Assembly: GCA_028748945.1 (NCBI GenBank) | Contig: JAQTOL010000029.1 | Span: 1 to 14,639 of the forward strand | DNA length: 14,639 bases | From: Paludibacter sp. | GTDB lineage: Bacteria; Bacteroidota; Bacteroidia; Bacteroidales; Paludibacteraceae | Reading direction: 5' to 3' | Shown here: one piece after another, positions 1 through 7,133 of the stretch | Numbering within the stretch: position 1 is the first letter of the stretch | Layout: the number at the start of each line of letters is the position of its first letter | Notes under the pieces: generated by a model | Told to the model about the DNA's origin: nothing | What the model saw: only the letters and a program-made list of their open reading frames with translations | The model's database searches: none | Translations under genes and position numbers: made by a program

Positions 1-1
1 C

Positions 2-1615
2 GATCATCAACTGTCTACATATAATTTCACCATTCACCGGTTTATCCTTGAACAACATCCCGATTGGGATAAGCTAAAGGAATATGTACAATTATTTCCT
101 GACAGCCTGTTGCGGGTTACGGTAATTGATACCACCGGCGAAGTTACTTTCGATTCATTTGTGAAAAAGGACACAGTCCTCGAAAACCATTTGAGTCGCC
201 CCGAGATTAAAATGTCTTATTCTAAAGAAAACGGTAAAGCCATCCGGCATTCCGCTTCAACCGGAAAGGACTATTATTATCTGGCTCACCGGTTTCCGGA
301 TTGTTATGTACGAAGTGCATTGCCTTACAATGTGAGCCTGATTAGTATGCTCAAAGCCAATACATTCTTCCTGAATTTTATGGCAGTCGTGCTTATCATG
401 GCTATTCTGGCTTTGTATTTTATTTCCAGAAATTTTACCCGTTCCATCGATCGGTTACGTGTTTTCACGCAGAAAGCGGAAGAAGGTGAATTACCTGAGA
501 CAGAAATTGATTTTCCGAATGATGAATTGGGTGAAATAAGCAAAAATATCGTACAACTTTACAAATTGCTTTTAGCAACCAAAGATGAAGTATACAAAGA
601 AAGGGAGAAATTAATTACGCATTTGCAAATATCCCAGGAAGGACTTGGAATTTTTTCGGCGGAGAAAAAAGAAATTCTATCCAACTCTAATTTTATTCAG
701 TATACGAACATACTTTCCGATCAACAAAGTGATAGCTCGGATCAGATTTTTTCACTTCCCGAATTTTCCGAATTAAATAAGTTTATTGACGAAAGTTTAT
801 TATTTAATTTGTCAAATAAAAAACGACTTACCATCGAAAAAGGCAGCCGTGTGTTTTCAGTTCAATGCATTGTTTTCCAGGATGAAACTTTTGAAATATC
901 TATAAATGACATTTCGGTTCAGGAACATGAAAATGAACTAAAAAGACATTTAACCCAAAACATTTCACATGAACTAAAAACACCGGTAAGCAGCATTCTG
1001 GGTTATTTGGAAAGTATACTCGCTAATCCTGATCTGGATCCGCAGCGACAACATTTCTTTGTGGAACGTTCATTTCAACAGGCCCAACGCTTAAGTGCAC
1101 TGTTACAGGACATCTCCACTTTGAACAAAATTGAAGAAGGTAAACGCCTGTTCGAAAAAGAAACCTTTAATGTTGCAGAAATAATTTCTGATGTGCTTAA
1201 TGATGTTCATTTAGAGATTGAACAAAAAGGATTCACGATAGTAAAAAATTTCCAACCCGATATTCAGATTCAGGGAAATCGTTCGTTGATTTATTCTATT
1301 TTCAGAAATTTACTGGATAACGCACTGGCTTATGCCGGTGAAAATATAACCATAGATATAAATTGTTATCGTGAAGAAGAACAATATTACTATTTTTCCC
1401 TGAGTGATAATGGTATAGGTGTTGCCGAAGAACATCTGAGCAGACTCTTCGAACGTTTCTACCGTGTAGACAAAGGCCGAAGCCGTAAAATGGGTGGAAC
1501 CGGTCTGGGTTTGGCCATTGTAAAAAATGGAGTCCTTTTTCATCGGGGCACTATTTCAGCCAAAAATTTGCCGGGTGGTGGATTGAGTTTTATTTTTTCA
1601 CTTCGTAAGTATTAA
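2..1615 (+). CDS. Sensor histidine kinase, 5' end cut by the window edge
   Basis: This is an inner-membrane sensor kinase that would autophosphorylate on a histidine and pass the phosphate to a response regulator. The frame is open from base 2, so the gene starts upstream of the window; the TTG at 110 is internal. Counting codons from base 2, the order is: an extracytoplasmic segment; a membrane helix near 360-430; a HAMP-like linker; a PAS-like stretch (about 630-930); the H box ISHELKTP with His at bases 968-970; the N box NLLDNA; the G1 box DNGIGV; the F box LFERFYRV; and the G2 box GGTGLGLAIV. All catalytic boxes are intact. The protein ends right after the ATPase domain, so there is no fused receiver. 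No response regulator follows; a partner, if adjacent, would lie upstream. The architecture resembles PhoR-type kinases of Bacteroidota, but the signal cannot be read from the sequence. Confidence 0.93.
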   Translation, partial: DHQLSTYNFTIHRFILEQHPDWDKLKEYVQLFPDSLLRVTVIDTTGEVTFDSFVKKDTVLENHLSRPEIKMSYSKENGKAIRHSASTGKDYYYLAHRFPDCYVRSALPYNVSLISMLKANTFFLNFMAVVLIMAILALYFISRNFTRSIDRLRVFTQKAEEGELPETEIDFPNDELGEISKNIVQLYKLLLATKDEVYKEREKLITHLQISQEGLGIFSAEKKEILSNSNFIQYTNILSDQQSDSSDQIFSLPEFSELNKFIDESLLFNLSNKKRLTIEKGSRVFSVQCIVFQDETFEISINDISVQEHENELKRHLTQNISHELKTPVSSILGYLESILANPDLDPQRQHFFVERSFQQAQRLSALLQDISTLNKIEEGKRLFEKETFNVAEIISDVLNDVHLEIEQKGFTIVKNFQPDIQIQGNRSLIYSIFRNLLDNALAYAGENITIDINCYREEEQYYYFSLSDNGIGVAEEHLSRLFERFYRVDKGRSRKMGGTGLGLAIVKNGVLFHRGTISAKNLPGGGLSFIFSLRKY

Positions 1616-1724
1616 ATAGCTTTTCAATAAGATTTATTATTCATATATAAGAGTTTCTTCCTGTTATTTAGCGTTAAATCCAATAAATATAGCGGTAAAT
1701 AGTAAGTTTTTAATGCGAAATATG

Positions 1725-1756
1725 TTGCAATATGTATTTCATAATTAATATCTTTG
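1725..1756 (+). promoter_or_regulatory. Bacteroidota-type promoter for the T9SS cargo gene
   Basis: TTG at 1725-1727 is followed after 21 bases by TATCTTTG at 1749-1756, matching the Bacteroidota sigma-ABfr consensus (TTG / TAnnTTTG). Transcription would begin near 1763, about 15 bases before the ATG at 1779, so the cargo gene is probably expressed independently of the kinase upstream. Confidence 0.7.
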
Positions 1757-1778
1757 CGATAAATAAAATAAGAATATT

Positions 1779-2597
1779 ATGAGAAAAATCATTACACTGG
1801 CATTCACGATTGTACTTTTATCAATCACTACCTCCATTTATGCCCAGGAGGTGTTCTATCATGAATCATTTGGCAATCCTCCCTACGAAAAAACAGAAGT
1901 ACTCACCAAACATGTATGGGATTACGACTCATCTACAGCAGGAATTACTTATTCGTGGACTTACGATGAAGCTGTAAGCCCGGATTCGGTTGCTTCTATC
2001 AATGTTCGTTTCAACAACCCTTCAAGCGGTTATACAGATGTAACGGGTAATGGAAACCTGTACTTTAATTCCAGTGTAAATAACACATTTACAATCAGTG
2101 GCAACACATCTGATTTTGATAACATTCTTCTTTCATTCGGAATTTTCGGGAAAAATTCAGGAGATGCTAAAAAATTAGTCGTTCAGTATGCAGTAAATGG
2201 AGGATCATTCAGCTCGATTGCTGCCGATAAAATTGCCTCAGTTAATGCAATAGCCAAAACATGGGAATGGATTTCCACAGTTTCGGTACCATCTGCAAAT
2301 ATACTGAGCCTTAAATTTTCAACACCTACCGGTGGTGAAATTCGTATTGATGATGTTGTGCTTCAGGGTGTAAAAAAGAATACGGCCGTTATTCAACCGG
2401 ATTCCGACCGTCGGAAAATAATTGTGTCCAATTCCAGCATTACATTACAGGGTTTCTCCGAAGGAAAAATTGAAATTTATACTATTCAGGGAAAGAAGGT
2501 TTTCTCGTCAGAACTTATAGAAACCATTAATCCTCAGTTAAGAAGTGGATTATACATCATTAAAATAGGGAATTTCACCCAAAAAATATGCTTATAA
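1779..2597 (+). CDS. Secreted protein with type IX secretion sorting domain
   Basis: A 272-residue exported protein. Residues 1-22 form a Sec signal peptide (positive MRK, hydrophobic core, probable cleavage in SIYA|QE). The C-terminal 75 residues or so have the pattern of the Por secretion tail: IEIYTIQGKKVF, then LRSGLYIIKI, ending QKICL, where many members end K-I-V/I-x. Such tails carry proteins across the outer membrane by the PorT9 machinery, after which the tail is removed and the protein is released or anchored. The middle part (about 25-195) is Ser/Thr/Gly-rich and ends in a strand motif GGEIRIDDVVLQG, like the jelly-roll 'choice-of-anchor' or carbohydrate-binding-like domains of surface proteins. 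I see no catalytic motif, so it is more likely an adhesive or binding module than an enzyme. It has its own promoter and terminator. Confidence 0.88.
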   Translation: MRKIITLAFTIVLLSITTSIYAQEVFYHESFGNPPYEKTEVLTKHVWDYDSSTAGITYSWTYDEAVSPDSVASINVRFNNPSSGYTDVTGNGNLYFNSSVNNTFTISGNTSDFDNILLSFGIFGKNSGDAKKLVVQYAVNGGSFSSIAADKIASVNAIAKTWEWISTVSVPSANILSLKFSTPTGGEIRIDDVVLQGVKKNTAVIQPDSDRRKIIVSNSSITLQGFSEGKIEIYTIQGKKVFSSELIETINPQLRSGLYIIKIGNFTQKICL

Positions 2598-2643
2598 ATC
2601 AACTGATTTAATTAAGCCGGAATAAAAATAAATGAACAGAAAT

Positions 2644-2680
2644 AAAAGAATCGTCTCAGTAATCTGAGGCGATTCTTTTT
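2644..2680 (+). terminator. Rho-independent terminator after the T9SS cargo gene
   Basis: A stem of 16 base pairs (2644-2659 with 2664-2679, one G-U wobble) closes a TAAT loop. The core arms are AGAATCGTCTCAG and CTGAGGCGATTCT, and the 3' arm runs into a T run. It lies 47 bases past the stop codon at 2597. This is the strongest hairpin in the window. Confidence 0.9.
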
Positions 2681-2807
2681 ATAATTAAAAGCTGTTGAAA
2701 ACATTATTATTAGGGAATCCATGTGACCATATTTAGTCAGCAAAAAAAAAGTTTTAAAATGTTTGCATTTTTATTTGCAATTAGCGTAAAAAGTTAAAGA
2801 TATTTAG

Positions 2808-2815
2808 TAATTTTG
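2808..2815 (+). promoter_or_regulatory. Possible -7 promoter element for the lipoprotein gene
   Basis: TAATTTTG fits TAnnTTTG exactly, but there is no well-spaced -33 TTG. It would give a 5' untranslated leader of about 150 bases before the ATG at 2972. It overlaps an inverted repeat, so it could be a regulated promoter. Confidence 0.35.
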
Positions 2816-2971
2816 AATATTGAAAAAAATACAATTACTAACACGGAGAATTAAACCACCTCCGCTATTTATATTGCTGTTAATAAATACACTAACCGTA
2901 AGTGAAAAAAGATTTATCAATATCTGAATCATTCGTTGAAAAATATTTTTTCGTTTAATCAAATAACGATT

Positions 2972-3358
2972 ATGAAAAATATTAAATTAGGCATTATCTG
3001 TTTTATATTATCGAGTTGCAATCCAACATACGACACGTCTTATTATCTGGAGAATAATTCCATGGATACCGTAAATGTTGATTTTTATAATAAAGAAAAC
3101 GACATCGTAAGTTATAAAATTGCACCAAATTCCAACAGTTTATTTTTACGAATTGTTGGAATTGCCAGCGGTCCCTCCAAAATGTCCCTAAGCTATAATG
3201 ATTCGATTTTTGTCATCAAAAATGATAAAACGATTAAATTCTATAGAGATGATAATTTGAAAAATCAAATATATTTAATGGGGAATTGGACATTGACCAA
3301 AAATGAAGGAAACACTTACGAATACACTTACTCCTTTGGCGAAGAAGATTTCAATTAA
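2972..3358 (+). CDS. Small lipoprotein of unknown function
   Basis: A 128-residue lipoprotein. The start is set at ATG 2972 rather than an in-frame TTG at 2936, because this gives a compact signal peptide: M-K-N-I-K, a hydrophobic core, then the lipobox L-S-S-C with Cys16 as the predicted lipidated residue. After the cysteine comes NPTYDTS, without the acidic cluster that marks surface-exported lipoproteins in this phylum, so it may stay on the periplasmic face. The mature part is a small beta-rich domain with the pattern YYLENNSMDTVNVDFYN near its start and TYEYTYSFGEEDFN at its end. Similar short lipoproteins are common in Bacteroidota, but I know of no assigned role. No partner gene is evident: the terminator at 2644-2680 separates it from the cargo gene, and the next gene has its own promoter. 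Confidence 0.8.
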   Translation: MKNIKLGIICFILSSCNPTYDTSYYLENNSMDTVNVDFYNKENDIVSYKIAPNSNSLFLRIVGIASGPSKMSLSYNDSIFVIKNDKTIKFYRDDNLKNQIYLMGNWTLTKNEGNTYEYTYSFGEEDFN

Positions 3359-3442
3359 TTAAATTAAGTTCAATATCCCGTAAACAGTTTGGCTTAAGAT
3401 TCGAAATCAACTGTAAAATTCCGGCTGTTGCTCAAAACCGGA

Positions 3443-3472
3443 TTGTAGTTAAACAACAAACTTGTATATTTG
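3443..3472 (+). promoter_or_regulatory. Promoter for the 145-residue protein/glycosyltransferase pair
   Basis: TTG at 3443-3445, a 19-base spacer, then TATATTTG at 3465-3472: a full match to the Bacteroidota consensus. Transcription would start near 3479, about 65 bases before the ATG at 3546. The two genes downstream therefore form their own transcription unit. Confidence 0.72.
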
Positions 3473-3545
3473 TATCCTATTAAATAACTATTCACATTAT
3501 AGCTGTTAAATAAATCAATTTCAGTTTTTATCAAAAAATTCAGGG

Positions 3546-3983
3546 ATGCAGTTCAAATCAAAGATTACAAGAAACAATCATTCGGCAATTTCAGATTCAT
3601 TTCAGAAAATTATTTGGGCATTGGTTGTAGATGTGGCAATCCATTCAGGACATTTCGAAACGAGAAAGAAATTACTGGAAAAATACTGTGAAGATGAAAA
3701 TCTGATTTACACCGAATTGGAGAATAACTTTCATTTGTTTTTCGAATTGCTTGAGGATTATAACAAAACGAATGATATCAGGTTATACCAGTTTCTTAAA
3801 CTACAGGCCCGGTACTGCTTCATCGATGAATCGAGTCTGGACTTTTTGCTGACTCCTCCAATCAATCGTGAAAGTATCGATAAGACCCGGAATGATAACA
3901 AGTATAGCAGTCAAAGCCCGATTGCCGTTTCGTCGGCTGCTAATGGCGGTATTGTAGGCGGTCATTTAATCGGGTTATATTGA
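3546..3983 (+). CDS. Protein of unknown family with Gly/Ser-rich C-terminal tail
   Basis: I do not recognise this 145-residue protein. It starts with ATG just after CAGGG and has no signal peptide or membrane helix, so it is probably cytoplasmic. Residues 1 to about 100 look helical and charged (for example ETRKKLLEKYCEDEN and LYQFLKLQARYCFIDES). From about residue 105 the character changes: a polar linker (INRESIDKTRNDNKYSS), then a small-residue tail containing SPIAVSSAANGG and ending GGIVGGHLIGLY. That layout, a folded N-terminal part with a short Gly/Ser/Ala-rich end, resembles a leader/core design and could offer Ser residues for modification, but this is only inference. Its TGA stop lies just before the glycosyltransferase start, so the two are surely co-transcribed and probably translationally coupled. 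Confidence 0.7.
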   Translation: MQFKSKITRNNHSAISDSFQKIIWALVVDVAIHSGHFETRKKLLEKYCEDENLIYTELENNFHLFFELLEDYNKTNDIRLYQFLKLQARYCFIDESSLDFLLTPPINRESIDKTRNDNKYSSQSPIAVSSAANGGIVGGHLIGLY

Positions 3984-3991
3984 ATCTCATC

Positions 3992-4846
3992 ATGGAACAT
4001 GCTGCCTATCCTGCCTTCCATGTTTTATGGACTAAACCGTCCGTTGCAAATGGTAAAGACTTCGCGATGAATGAGGCAGAGATTCTGACCATGATAGTTT
4101 CGGCTTTGATGTGGCAAAAGTATAACGGAACTATAAAGCTCTTTACGGATCATACCGGTTATGAATTTATCAAAGAACATGATTTACTAAACTTATGGGA
4201 TGGCGGTATCAACACGGAAGTGCTCGAAAACAATTCTTATCCGATAAATCCCGGAGTCTTTTGGGCAGCAGGCAAATTACTGGCCATGGAAGCACAAAAC
4301 TGCCCCTGCGTGATGCTGGATACCGACCTTATCATTATGCGTCCGATAAACGAAGTGCTGAAAAATTCAGATGTCACGGCTTTGCATAAGGAAAATCCCG
4401 ACCCGCAGGTTTATCTGGATCCATCACTCTTACAGCTCCCTGAAAATTTCAGTTTCCCCGATTATTACAACTGGAATATAGCACCATCGAATACGGCCTT
4501 TCTGTACATTAAAAACGAAGAATTTAAGCAGTTCTATCTGAATGAATCGAAACAATTCATGTTTCATAATACCGGGAAGCCGGCTGAATTGGTTTCACAA
4601 ATGGTTTTTGCAGAACAAAGATTACTCTCGATATGTGCTGATCGTGCTGATTTACCGGTCAATTATTTATTGACGGATCCGTTTTCATTATCGAATAAAA
4701 ATGTAGTACACCTCTGGGGTTTTAAAAATCTATTGCGACAAAACGACAAAATTCAAAAGATTTATTCAAAACAGTTGATTAAAACCGTGAAAGATGAACT
4801 TTCGACAAACCTGTTTTTTCAGAACTATCTGGCGAAACATCAGTGA
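3992..4846 (+). CDS. Putative GT-A-fold glycosyltransferase
   Basis: A 284-residue soluble protein from ATG 3992, eight bases after the stop of the previous gene; a TTG at 3980 overlapping that stop is a less likely start. It has the pattern of small GT-A-type transferases: FHVLWTKP near the N terminus, an alternating strand/helix region (TIKLFTDHTGYEF), then CVMLDTDLIIMRP, where Asp110-x-Asp112 would be the metal/nucleotide-sugar-binding DxD motif. Further on, a NTAFLYIKN strand and a late HLWGFKN (a His-containing motif, as in many GT-A enzymes that use a late His as a metal ligand) support this. I recall uncharacterised Bacteroidota families of this shape (DUF6734-like), but I cannot confirm membership. 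It would transfer a sugar to an unknown acceptor; the co-encoded 145-residue protein is the obvious candidate or partner. No membrane segment is visible. Confidence 0.72.
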   Translation: MEHAAYPAFHVLWTKPSVANGKDFAMNEAEILTMIVSALMWQKYNGTIKLFTDHTGYEFIKEHDLLNLWDGGINTEVLENNSYPINPGVFWAAGKLLAMEAQNCPCVMLDTDLIIMRPINEVLKNSDVTALHKENPDPQVYLDPSLLQLPENFSFPDYYNWNIAPSNTAFLYIKNEEFKQFYLNESKQFMFHNTGKPAELVSQMVFAEQRLLSICADRADLPVNYLLTDPFSLSNKNVVHLWGFKNLLRQNDKIQKIYSKQLIKTVKDELSTNLFFQNYLAKHQ

Positions 4847-4848
4847 AC

Positions 4849-4885
4849 CTAAAAAAACAAAGCAAGGTCACTTATTTAAAGTAAC
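4849..4885 (-). terminator. Probable terminator of the umuDC operon
   Basis: Read on the minus strand, GTTACTT and AAGTGAC form a 7-pair stem (one U-G wobble) around TAAAT, followed by a T-rich stretch (CTTGCTTTGTTTTTTT). The stem begins at the umuC stop codon. On the plus strand the wobble becomes a C-A mismatch, so it is a weaker terminator for the glycosyltransferase gene, which ends only 38 bases from umuC. Confidence 0.5.
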
Positions 4886-6225
4886 TAGACTTTTACATCC
4901 GGCACATCCTTCAGATTCGTACTATAACAGGGGGAAAGCTTTTCGTTTTTTAATTTCCACTTCCGGTCGAAACCCTGAGCGGCTACTTTTACTTTTTGTT
5001 TGCCGTAAGATTCGTTGAGGCTGTCCATCACCTTCATTACTTTATTGAACTTCTCCCGTTGCCGGGTATCAAATAAATCGGCCTGAAGCGGTCGTTCGGG
5101 AATTATTTCACTGACAATCACTCCCGCTTTTTTGAACCGGTATCCTTCGGCAAAAATGCCTGTTAAGCCCCGCAAGGCATAATTAATCAGTTCGGTACTA
5201 TCGTTGGTCGGAACCGAAAGCTGCATGACTTTTTGATTGTAATACTGCGCCTGATTTGTGGCAAACGGATTGGTGTGAAGAAAAACAGTCAATACACAGG
5301 CATAGGAATGTTGTTTGCGAAGTTTCTCGGCACAACTCGCAGCAAAATTGGCGACAGCCTCGGAAACAGGTGCAAATTCGGTGAGCCGCTCGCCAAAACT
5401 ACGCGAAGTACATATTGATTTTTTAGAGCTGGAATGATCCATTTCAATACATGGCGTTCCACGCAGTTCCAACCACGTTCGCTCTCCTACCACTCCCATG
5501 GTGTGCCGTACCCAGCTTTTGGTTCGTTGTGTAAAATCCCAGGCGGTATTGATGCTGTAATACTGCAACTTTTTGCTGAATTGACGGCCAATGCCCCACA
5601 CATCGCCAATCTCAGTTAACTTCAACGCTTTTTCACGTTTATCATCGTTATCGATGACACATACTCCTTTGTAAGCTTTGTATTTTTTGGCAAAGCGGTT
5701 CGCCACTTTAGCCAGTGTTTTTGTGGGCGCAATACCCATACTGACTGGGATTCCTGTATTACGGATGGTGGTCCGGACAATTTTTTCGCCGTAAGCTTTC
5801 AAATCAATATTTTCAAATCCGTCCAATAATAAATAGGCTTCGTCTATGGAATAAATTTCCATTTCGGTGGCAAATTCTGCAATCGTGTTCATTACCCGAT
5901 GCGACATGTCTCCATACAATACGTAATTGGAAGAAAAAACACAGACCTGATTTGTTTCAATTAATTCTTTCAATTTATATGCAGGTTCACCCATAGGTAT
6001 TCCCAATGCCTTGGCTTCGGATGAACGTGCGATGACACAACCGTCGTTGTTGGAGAGCACCACGATAGGTTGGCCATTGAGCGAAGGATTAAAAACCCTT
6101 TCGCAGGAAGCATAGAAATTATTACAATCGATTAACCCGAAAAAATTGCTCCTAATCCCTTCCCGATAGCTATCGGAAGAGGAATTGAAATTAGCATCGC
6201 CTCCTGTGTTTATACGTTTATTCAT
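4885..6225 (-). CDS. umuC: DNA polymerase V catalytic subunit UmuC (Y-family)
   Basis: A translesion DNA polymerase that, with processed UmuD, copies past damaged bases during the SOS response. The 446-residue protein has the Y-family palm motifs: [15 protein letters not shown] with catalytic Asp33 and steric-gate Tyr38, and YSIDEAYL with Asp128-Glu129. A thumb/helix-hairpin-helix region ([17 protein letters not shown]) follows, then the little-finger domain. PLQADLFD contains QADLF, a beta-sliding-clamp-binding pentapeptide. The C-terminal [13 protein letters not shown] matches the UmuC-specific C-terminal extension. The oddity is at the N terminus: 27 residues precede FFGLIDC, whereas typical UmuC proteins begin one to four residues before it. 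No ATG, GTG or TTG exists in between, so the 6225 ATG is the only standard start. The extension contains a 14-base palindrome. umuC follows umuD by 22 bases on the same strand. Confidence 0.95.
   Translation of the reverse strand: MNKRINTGGDANFNSSSDSYREGIRSNFFGLIDCNNFYASCERVFNPSLNGQPIVVLSNNDGCVIARSSEAKALGIPMGEPAYKLKELIETNQVCVFSSNYVLYGDMSHRVMNTIAEFATEMEIYSIDEAYLLLDGFENIDLKAYGEKIVRTTIRNTGIPVSMGIAPTKTLAKVANRFAKKYKAYKGVCVIDNDDKREKALKLTEIGDVWGIGRQFSKKLQYYSINTAWDFTQRTKSWVRHTMGVVGERTWLELRGTPCIEMDHSSSKKSICTSRSFGERLTEFAPVSEAVANFAASCAEKLRKQHSYACVLTVFLHTNPFATNQAQYYNQKVMQLSVPTNDSTELINYALRGLTGIFAEGYRFKKAGVIVSEIIPERPLQADLFDTRQREKFNKVMKVMDSLNESYGKQKVKVAAQGFDRKWKLKNEKLSPCYSTNLKDVPDVKV
6163..6176. repeat. 14-base perfect palindrome inside the umuC 5' extension
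   Basis: CCGATAGCTATCGG is a perfect palindrome. It encodes part of the S-D-S-Y-R-E segment (residues 17-22) of the extra N-terminal stretch of UmuC. I infer it could be a dispersed palindromic repeat unit; only one copy is present in this window. Confidence 0.6.
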
Positions 6226-6247
6226 ATTCGGAAATATCTCAAGAAAG

Positions 6248-6733
6248 CTACTTCTTACTCCTCTTTTGAGGATGGCGGTTTTTATGATTTTTGATGGAAT
6301 AAGTTACCACTCCCCAAATACAAAAGTTATTATCTTCAGTCACTTTTATGGGTTGGAATTTACTGTTTGCGGGAACAAGATAAACGGCATCAGGTTCAAT
6401 TTTTATGAATTTCAATGTAAATTCACCGTCGAGAAAGCAAACAGCTGTGTCGCCATCTTGCGGTTCCAGGCTTTTGTCGATAACCAGAATATCTCCATCC
6501 TGTATACCCGCATCTTTCATCGATGAACCTTTCACCCGACCATAAAATGTACTGGATGGGTTAGCTATTAATTCTTTATTTAAATCAATTTTCAGATCAA
6601 TATAATCTTGTGCCGGGCTTGGAAAACCGGCTGCAATTCCACCATCCATCAAAGGTAATTCAAGAATGGAGCTTGTATTGGCTGAATAAAAGTCGATCGT
6701 GGAAGAATTGGCTATTTTAGCTACTTTCTGCAT
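6248..6733 (-). CDS. umuD: UmuD-like self-cleaving S24 peptidase
   Basis: The SOS mutagenesis partner of UmuC. RecA filaments would stimulate its autocleavage to the active UmuD' form. The 161-residue protein has no helix-turn-helix domain, which separates it from LexA. The likely cleavage bond is Ala35-Gly36 in [11 protein letters not shown], matching the Cys-Gly or Ala-Gly bond of the family. The catalytic dyad is Ser71 in [11 protein letters not shown] and Lys108 in GEFTLKFI. The S24 fold ends at about VVTYSIK; 13 further residues ([13 protein letters not shown]) form a strongly basic tail that E. coli UmuD (139 residues) lacks. It is the first gene of the umuDC operon. The 5' region carries repeated GAATGATTC sites that could be operators. 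Confidence 0.94.
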   Translation of the reverse strand: MQKVAKIANSSTIDFYSANTSSILELPLMDGGIAAGFPSPAQDYIDLKIDLNKELIANPSSTFYGRVKGSSMKDAGIQDGDILVIDKSLEPQDGDTAVCFLDGEFTLKFIKIEPDAVYLVPANSKFQPIKVTEDNNFCIWGVVTYSIKNHKNRHPQKRSKK

Positions 6734-6767
6734 AATGTCTAATTTCTGTTTGTCTGTTTATTCAACC

Positions 6768-6810
6768 CGAATGATTCATTAGATGTTTTGAAAAAGCAAA
6801 CGAATGATTC
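6768..6810. promoter_or_regulatory. Operator-like paired sites upstream of umuD
   Basis: CGAATGATTC occurs at 6768-6777 and again at 6801-6810, 33 bases apart (about three helical turns). Each contains GAAT-G-ATTC, a palindrome with a one-base centre. The copy at 6801-6810 overlaps a near-consensus minus-strand -7 element; the other lies just downstream of the expected start. The placement suits a repressor of umuDC, but binding by LexA is inference. Confidence 0.45.
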
Positions 6811-6877
6811 CATAAATGGAACATCGCTCTTATTTGTCCAATGGTTTTGTAAAAGGCACTAAACAAATAAGTTAACG

Positions 6878-6901
6878 ATTCAGCATTTTCTGGTGCTGAA
6901 T
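6878..6901. repeat. 8-base inverted repeat in the umuD-hpt intergenic region
   Basis: ATTCAGCA (6878-6885) and TGCTGAAT (6894-6901) are perfect inverted arms around an 8-base spacer. It lacks a T run, so it is not an obvious terminator. It could be a regulator site or a structured leader. Confidence 0.4.
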
Positions 6902-7065
6902 TTAGATTCAAATCACAAAGTAAGGTATTTTGTTTGATATAAAACAATTTTGAACTTTAATAGTGATTAAAAGAAATGCAAATCATACATTCATGTTTTC
7001 CAATTGTCCATCTCTTTTATTCTTACAATAACTGTTTTATTTTTCCTAAAACAGATGTTTTTTCG

Positions 7066-7073
7066 TACTTTTG
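7066..7073 (+). promoter_or_regulatory. -7 element of the hpt promoter
   Basis: TACTTTTG matches TAnnTTTG, and the context TACTTTTGCAAA is typical of Bacteroidota promoters. The -33 side is only T-rich, with no clear TTG. Transcription would begin near 7080, which rules out the in-frame TTG at 7071 as the translation start and supports ATG 7134. Confidence 0.65.
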
Positions 7074-7133
7074 CAAAACTTTTTAATGATATTGCGTCAA
7101 TATTCTTTCATTTACCCCAAAAAAATACCATTT

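Larger units (their letters stand above)
2598..2971. other. Intergenic region: terminator, AT-rich inverted repeat, weak promoter
   Basis: The first part holds the terminator described separately. The rest (2681-2971) is very AT-rich and carries no convincing gene. It holds a TAATTTTG (-7-like) element at 2808-2815 inside one arm of a 9-base perfect inverted repeat (TTAGTAATT at 2804-2812, AATTACTAA at 2833-2841). No TTG sits at the right distance upstream; the nearest TTTG (2774-2777) is 30 bases away. Confidence 0.5.
6734..7133. other. Divergent intergenic region between umuDC and hpt
   Basis: This 400-base region serves both umuD (minus) and hpt (plus). It holds two direct copies of CGAATGATTC (6768-6777 and 6801-6810), an 8-pair inverted repeat (6878-6901) and the hpt -7 element (7066-7073). 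For umuD the best minus-strand -7 candidate is TTCGTTTG (6804-6797), one base off consensus and overlapping the upstream repeat. A 61-codon minus-strand frame (6947-6762) shows no family features, and I do not consider it a gene. Confidence 0.55.

Noticed and set aside
110..112. TTG as the start of the histidine kinase
   Set aside because: The frame stays open back to base 2 with protein-like sequence, and a sensor domain of this type needs a first membrane helix that is missing here; the gene begins outside the window.
3420..3442. TCCGG/CCGGA hairpin as a terminator after the lipoprotein gene
   Set aside because: The stem is only five pairs with a 13-base loop and no T run; it abuts the -33 element of the next promoter.
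6248..6733. LexA or phage-type repressor for the S24 protein
   Set aside because: There is no N-terminal helix-turn-helix; only about 35 residues precede the cleavage site, and umuC follows directly, so UmuD fits.
6762..6947. 61-codon minus-strand frame upstream of umuD
   Set aside because: No recognisable family and no good promoter or ribosome site; it overlaps the repeated sites and the inverted repeat that suggest a regulatory region.
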